From an uncultured Bacteroidales bacterium (lineage in GTDB: Bacteria; Bacteroidota; Bacteroidia; Bacteroidales; UBA932): DNA of 13,715 bases. Shown here one piece after another: positions 13,173 through 13,715 of the stretch. The stretch covers positions 1-13,715 of the forward strand of contig CAJOJC010000059.1 of NCBI GenBank assembly GCA_905234775.1, given 5' to 3'. Position 1 is the first letter of the stretch, and every line of letters starts with the position of its first letter. A program made the translations under genes and the position numbers. The notes beneath the pieces were generated by a model, which searched no databases, was not told the origin of the DNA, and saw only the letters and a program-made list of their open reading frames with translations.

Positions 13173-13715
13173 ATGAACTGGTTCCTGGAATGTTGCTGCA
13201 CCAGTGCAGAAGAAGTTGCCGCCGCTCAGAAACTTGGGGCTAAGCGTATCGAGTTGTGTTCTCAGCTCGAAGTGGGTGGCGTTACTCCTTCCGAGTCGCT
13301 GCTGCGTGAAGTACATTCTATTGCGCGCATTCCTGTAAATGTTCTTATCCGTCCTCACCGCGCACCTATCGGCTCGTCTGAGTTTGGTTTTACCGCTGCG
13401 GATTTTGTTTATTCTCCTGAAGAAGTAGATCAGATTCTTTCAGATATCAGAATGTGTGCTCCGATGGTATCTGGAGTGGTTATCGGTGCGTTGACTCCTA
13501 CTGGTTCTGTAGATATGCCTGTTATGCGTAGACTGATTGCGGAAGCGCATTCTCTGGGATTATCTGTCACTTTCCATCGTGCTTTCGATGTATGTGCAGA
13601 TCCTCTCGCCGCTTTCGATGATATCCTGTCGCTGGGATGTGAGCGGCTGCTCACCTCCGGGCATGAGCCCAAGGCCGAGGCCGGCGCCCCGCTCCTCGCG
13701 CAGCTCGTCGCCCTC
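13173..13715 (+). CDS. cutC: CutC family protein, 5' part (runs off the window)
   Basis: 181 codons are visible, open to the window end; the family is about 240-250 residues, so roughly a quarter is missing. The start MNWFLECCCTSAEEVAAAQK, the ELC...GGVTPS segment (KRIELCSQLEVGGVTPS), the V-x-(I/V)-L-I-R-P-(H/R) strand, NVDMP-like SVDMPVMRRLI and TFHRAFDVCADPL followed by RLLTSGHEPKA are the conserved CutC TIM-barrel motifs. CutC was named for copper homeostasis in E. coli, but its biochemical role is uncertain. It is divergent from the lipoprotein gene, with a promoter element 7 bases before the ATG and no Shine-Dalgarno sequence. Codons are mostly T-ending up to about 13620 (proline nearly always CCT, arginine CGT) and then switch sharply to C/G-ending. 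Confidence 0.95.
   Translation, partial: MNWFLECCCTSAEEVAAAQKLGAKRIELCSQLEVGGVTPSESLLREVHSIARIPVNVLIRPHRAPIGSSEFGFTAADFVYSPEEVDQILSDIRMCAPMVSGVVIGALTPTGSVDMPVMRRLIAEAHSLGLSVTFHRAFDVCADPLAAFDDILSLGCERLLTSGHEPKAEAGAPLLAQLVAL

Noticed and set aside
13119..13358. N-terminal extension of the lipoprotein reading frame
   Set aside because: It would run through the divergent promoters and overlap cutC, and would bury the lipoprotein signal that starts at 13118.

Overview
The window looks like a chromosomal segment of a member of the Bacteroidota, most likely an uncultured or gut-type Bacteroidales. The evidence: several genes are preceded by the Bacteroidota -7 promoter motif TAnnTTTG; most starts lack a Shine-Dalgarno sequence; there is a 54-residue Hc1-type histone H1-like gene; and many products are exported (short MKR/MKK signal peptides ending in AQ, one lipoprotein). 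Both tRNA genes lack an encoded CCA end. No transposase, integrase, phage gene, CRISPR array or obvious defence system is visible.

Layout. 1-168: tRNA-Leu(GAG), its terminator and a promoter. 169-4076: a tight three-gene plus-strand operon encoding an exported protein with an Ig-like domain, a PlsC-type acyltransferase carrying a zinc ribbon, and an exported WG-repeat-like protein, closed by a strong 15-bp hairpin terminator shared with the convergent Hc1-like gene (4130-4294, minus). 4423-6153 (minus): a Na+/phosphate cotransporter-family protein with a PhoU-like tail. 6222-8143: two overlapping plus-strand genes for exported proteins I do not recognise. 8144-8427: a non-coding, GC-rich stretch made almost entirely of consecutive small hairpins and bracketed by a 13-bp direct repeat. 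8428-8514 (minus): tRNA-Ser(GCT), divergent from an S9-family prolyl-oligopeptidase-like exported peptidase (8628-11102). 11104-11165: a hairpin and a short palindromic repeat between convergent genes. 11166-13118 (minus): a lipoprotein with one intact and one apparently dead transglutaminase-like domain. 13173 to the window end: the first 181 codons of cutC.

Most genes look like envelope or housekeeping functions without an obvious shared pathway. The first operon may join envelope lipid modification to two exported proteins, but that is inference. The most unusual items are the multi-hairpin element at 8156-8390, which shares a 10-mer hairpin core with the repeat at 11140-11165; the tandem transglutaminase plus pseudo-transglutaminase lipoprotein; the altered catalytic loops of the S9 peptidase; and two promoters placed so close to the start codon that the mRNAs should be leaderless or nearly so.
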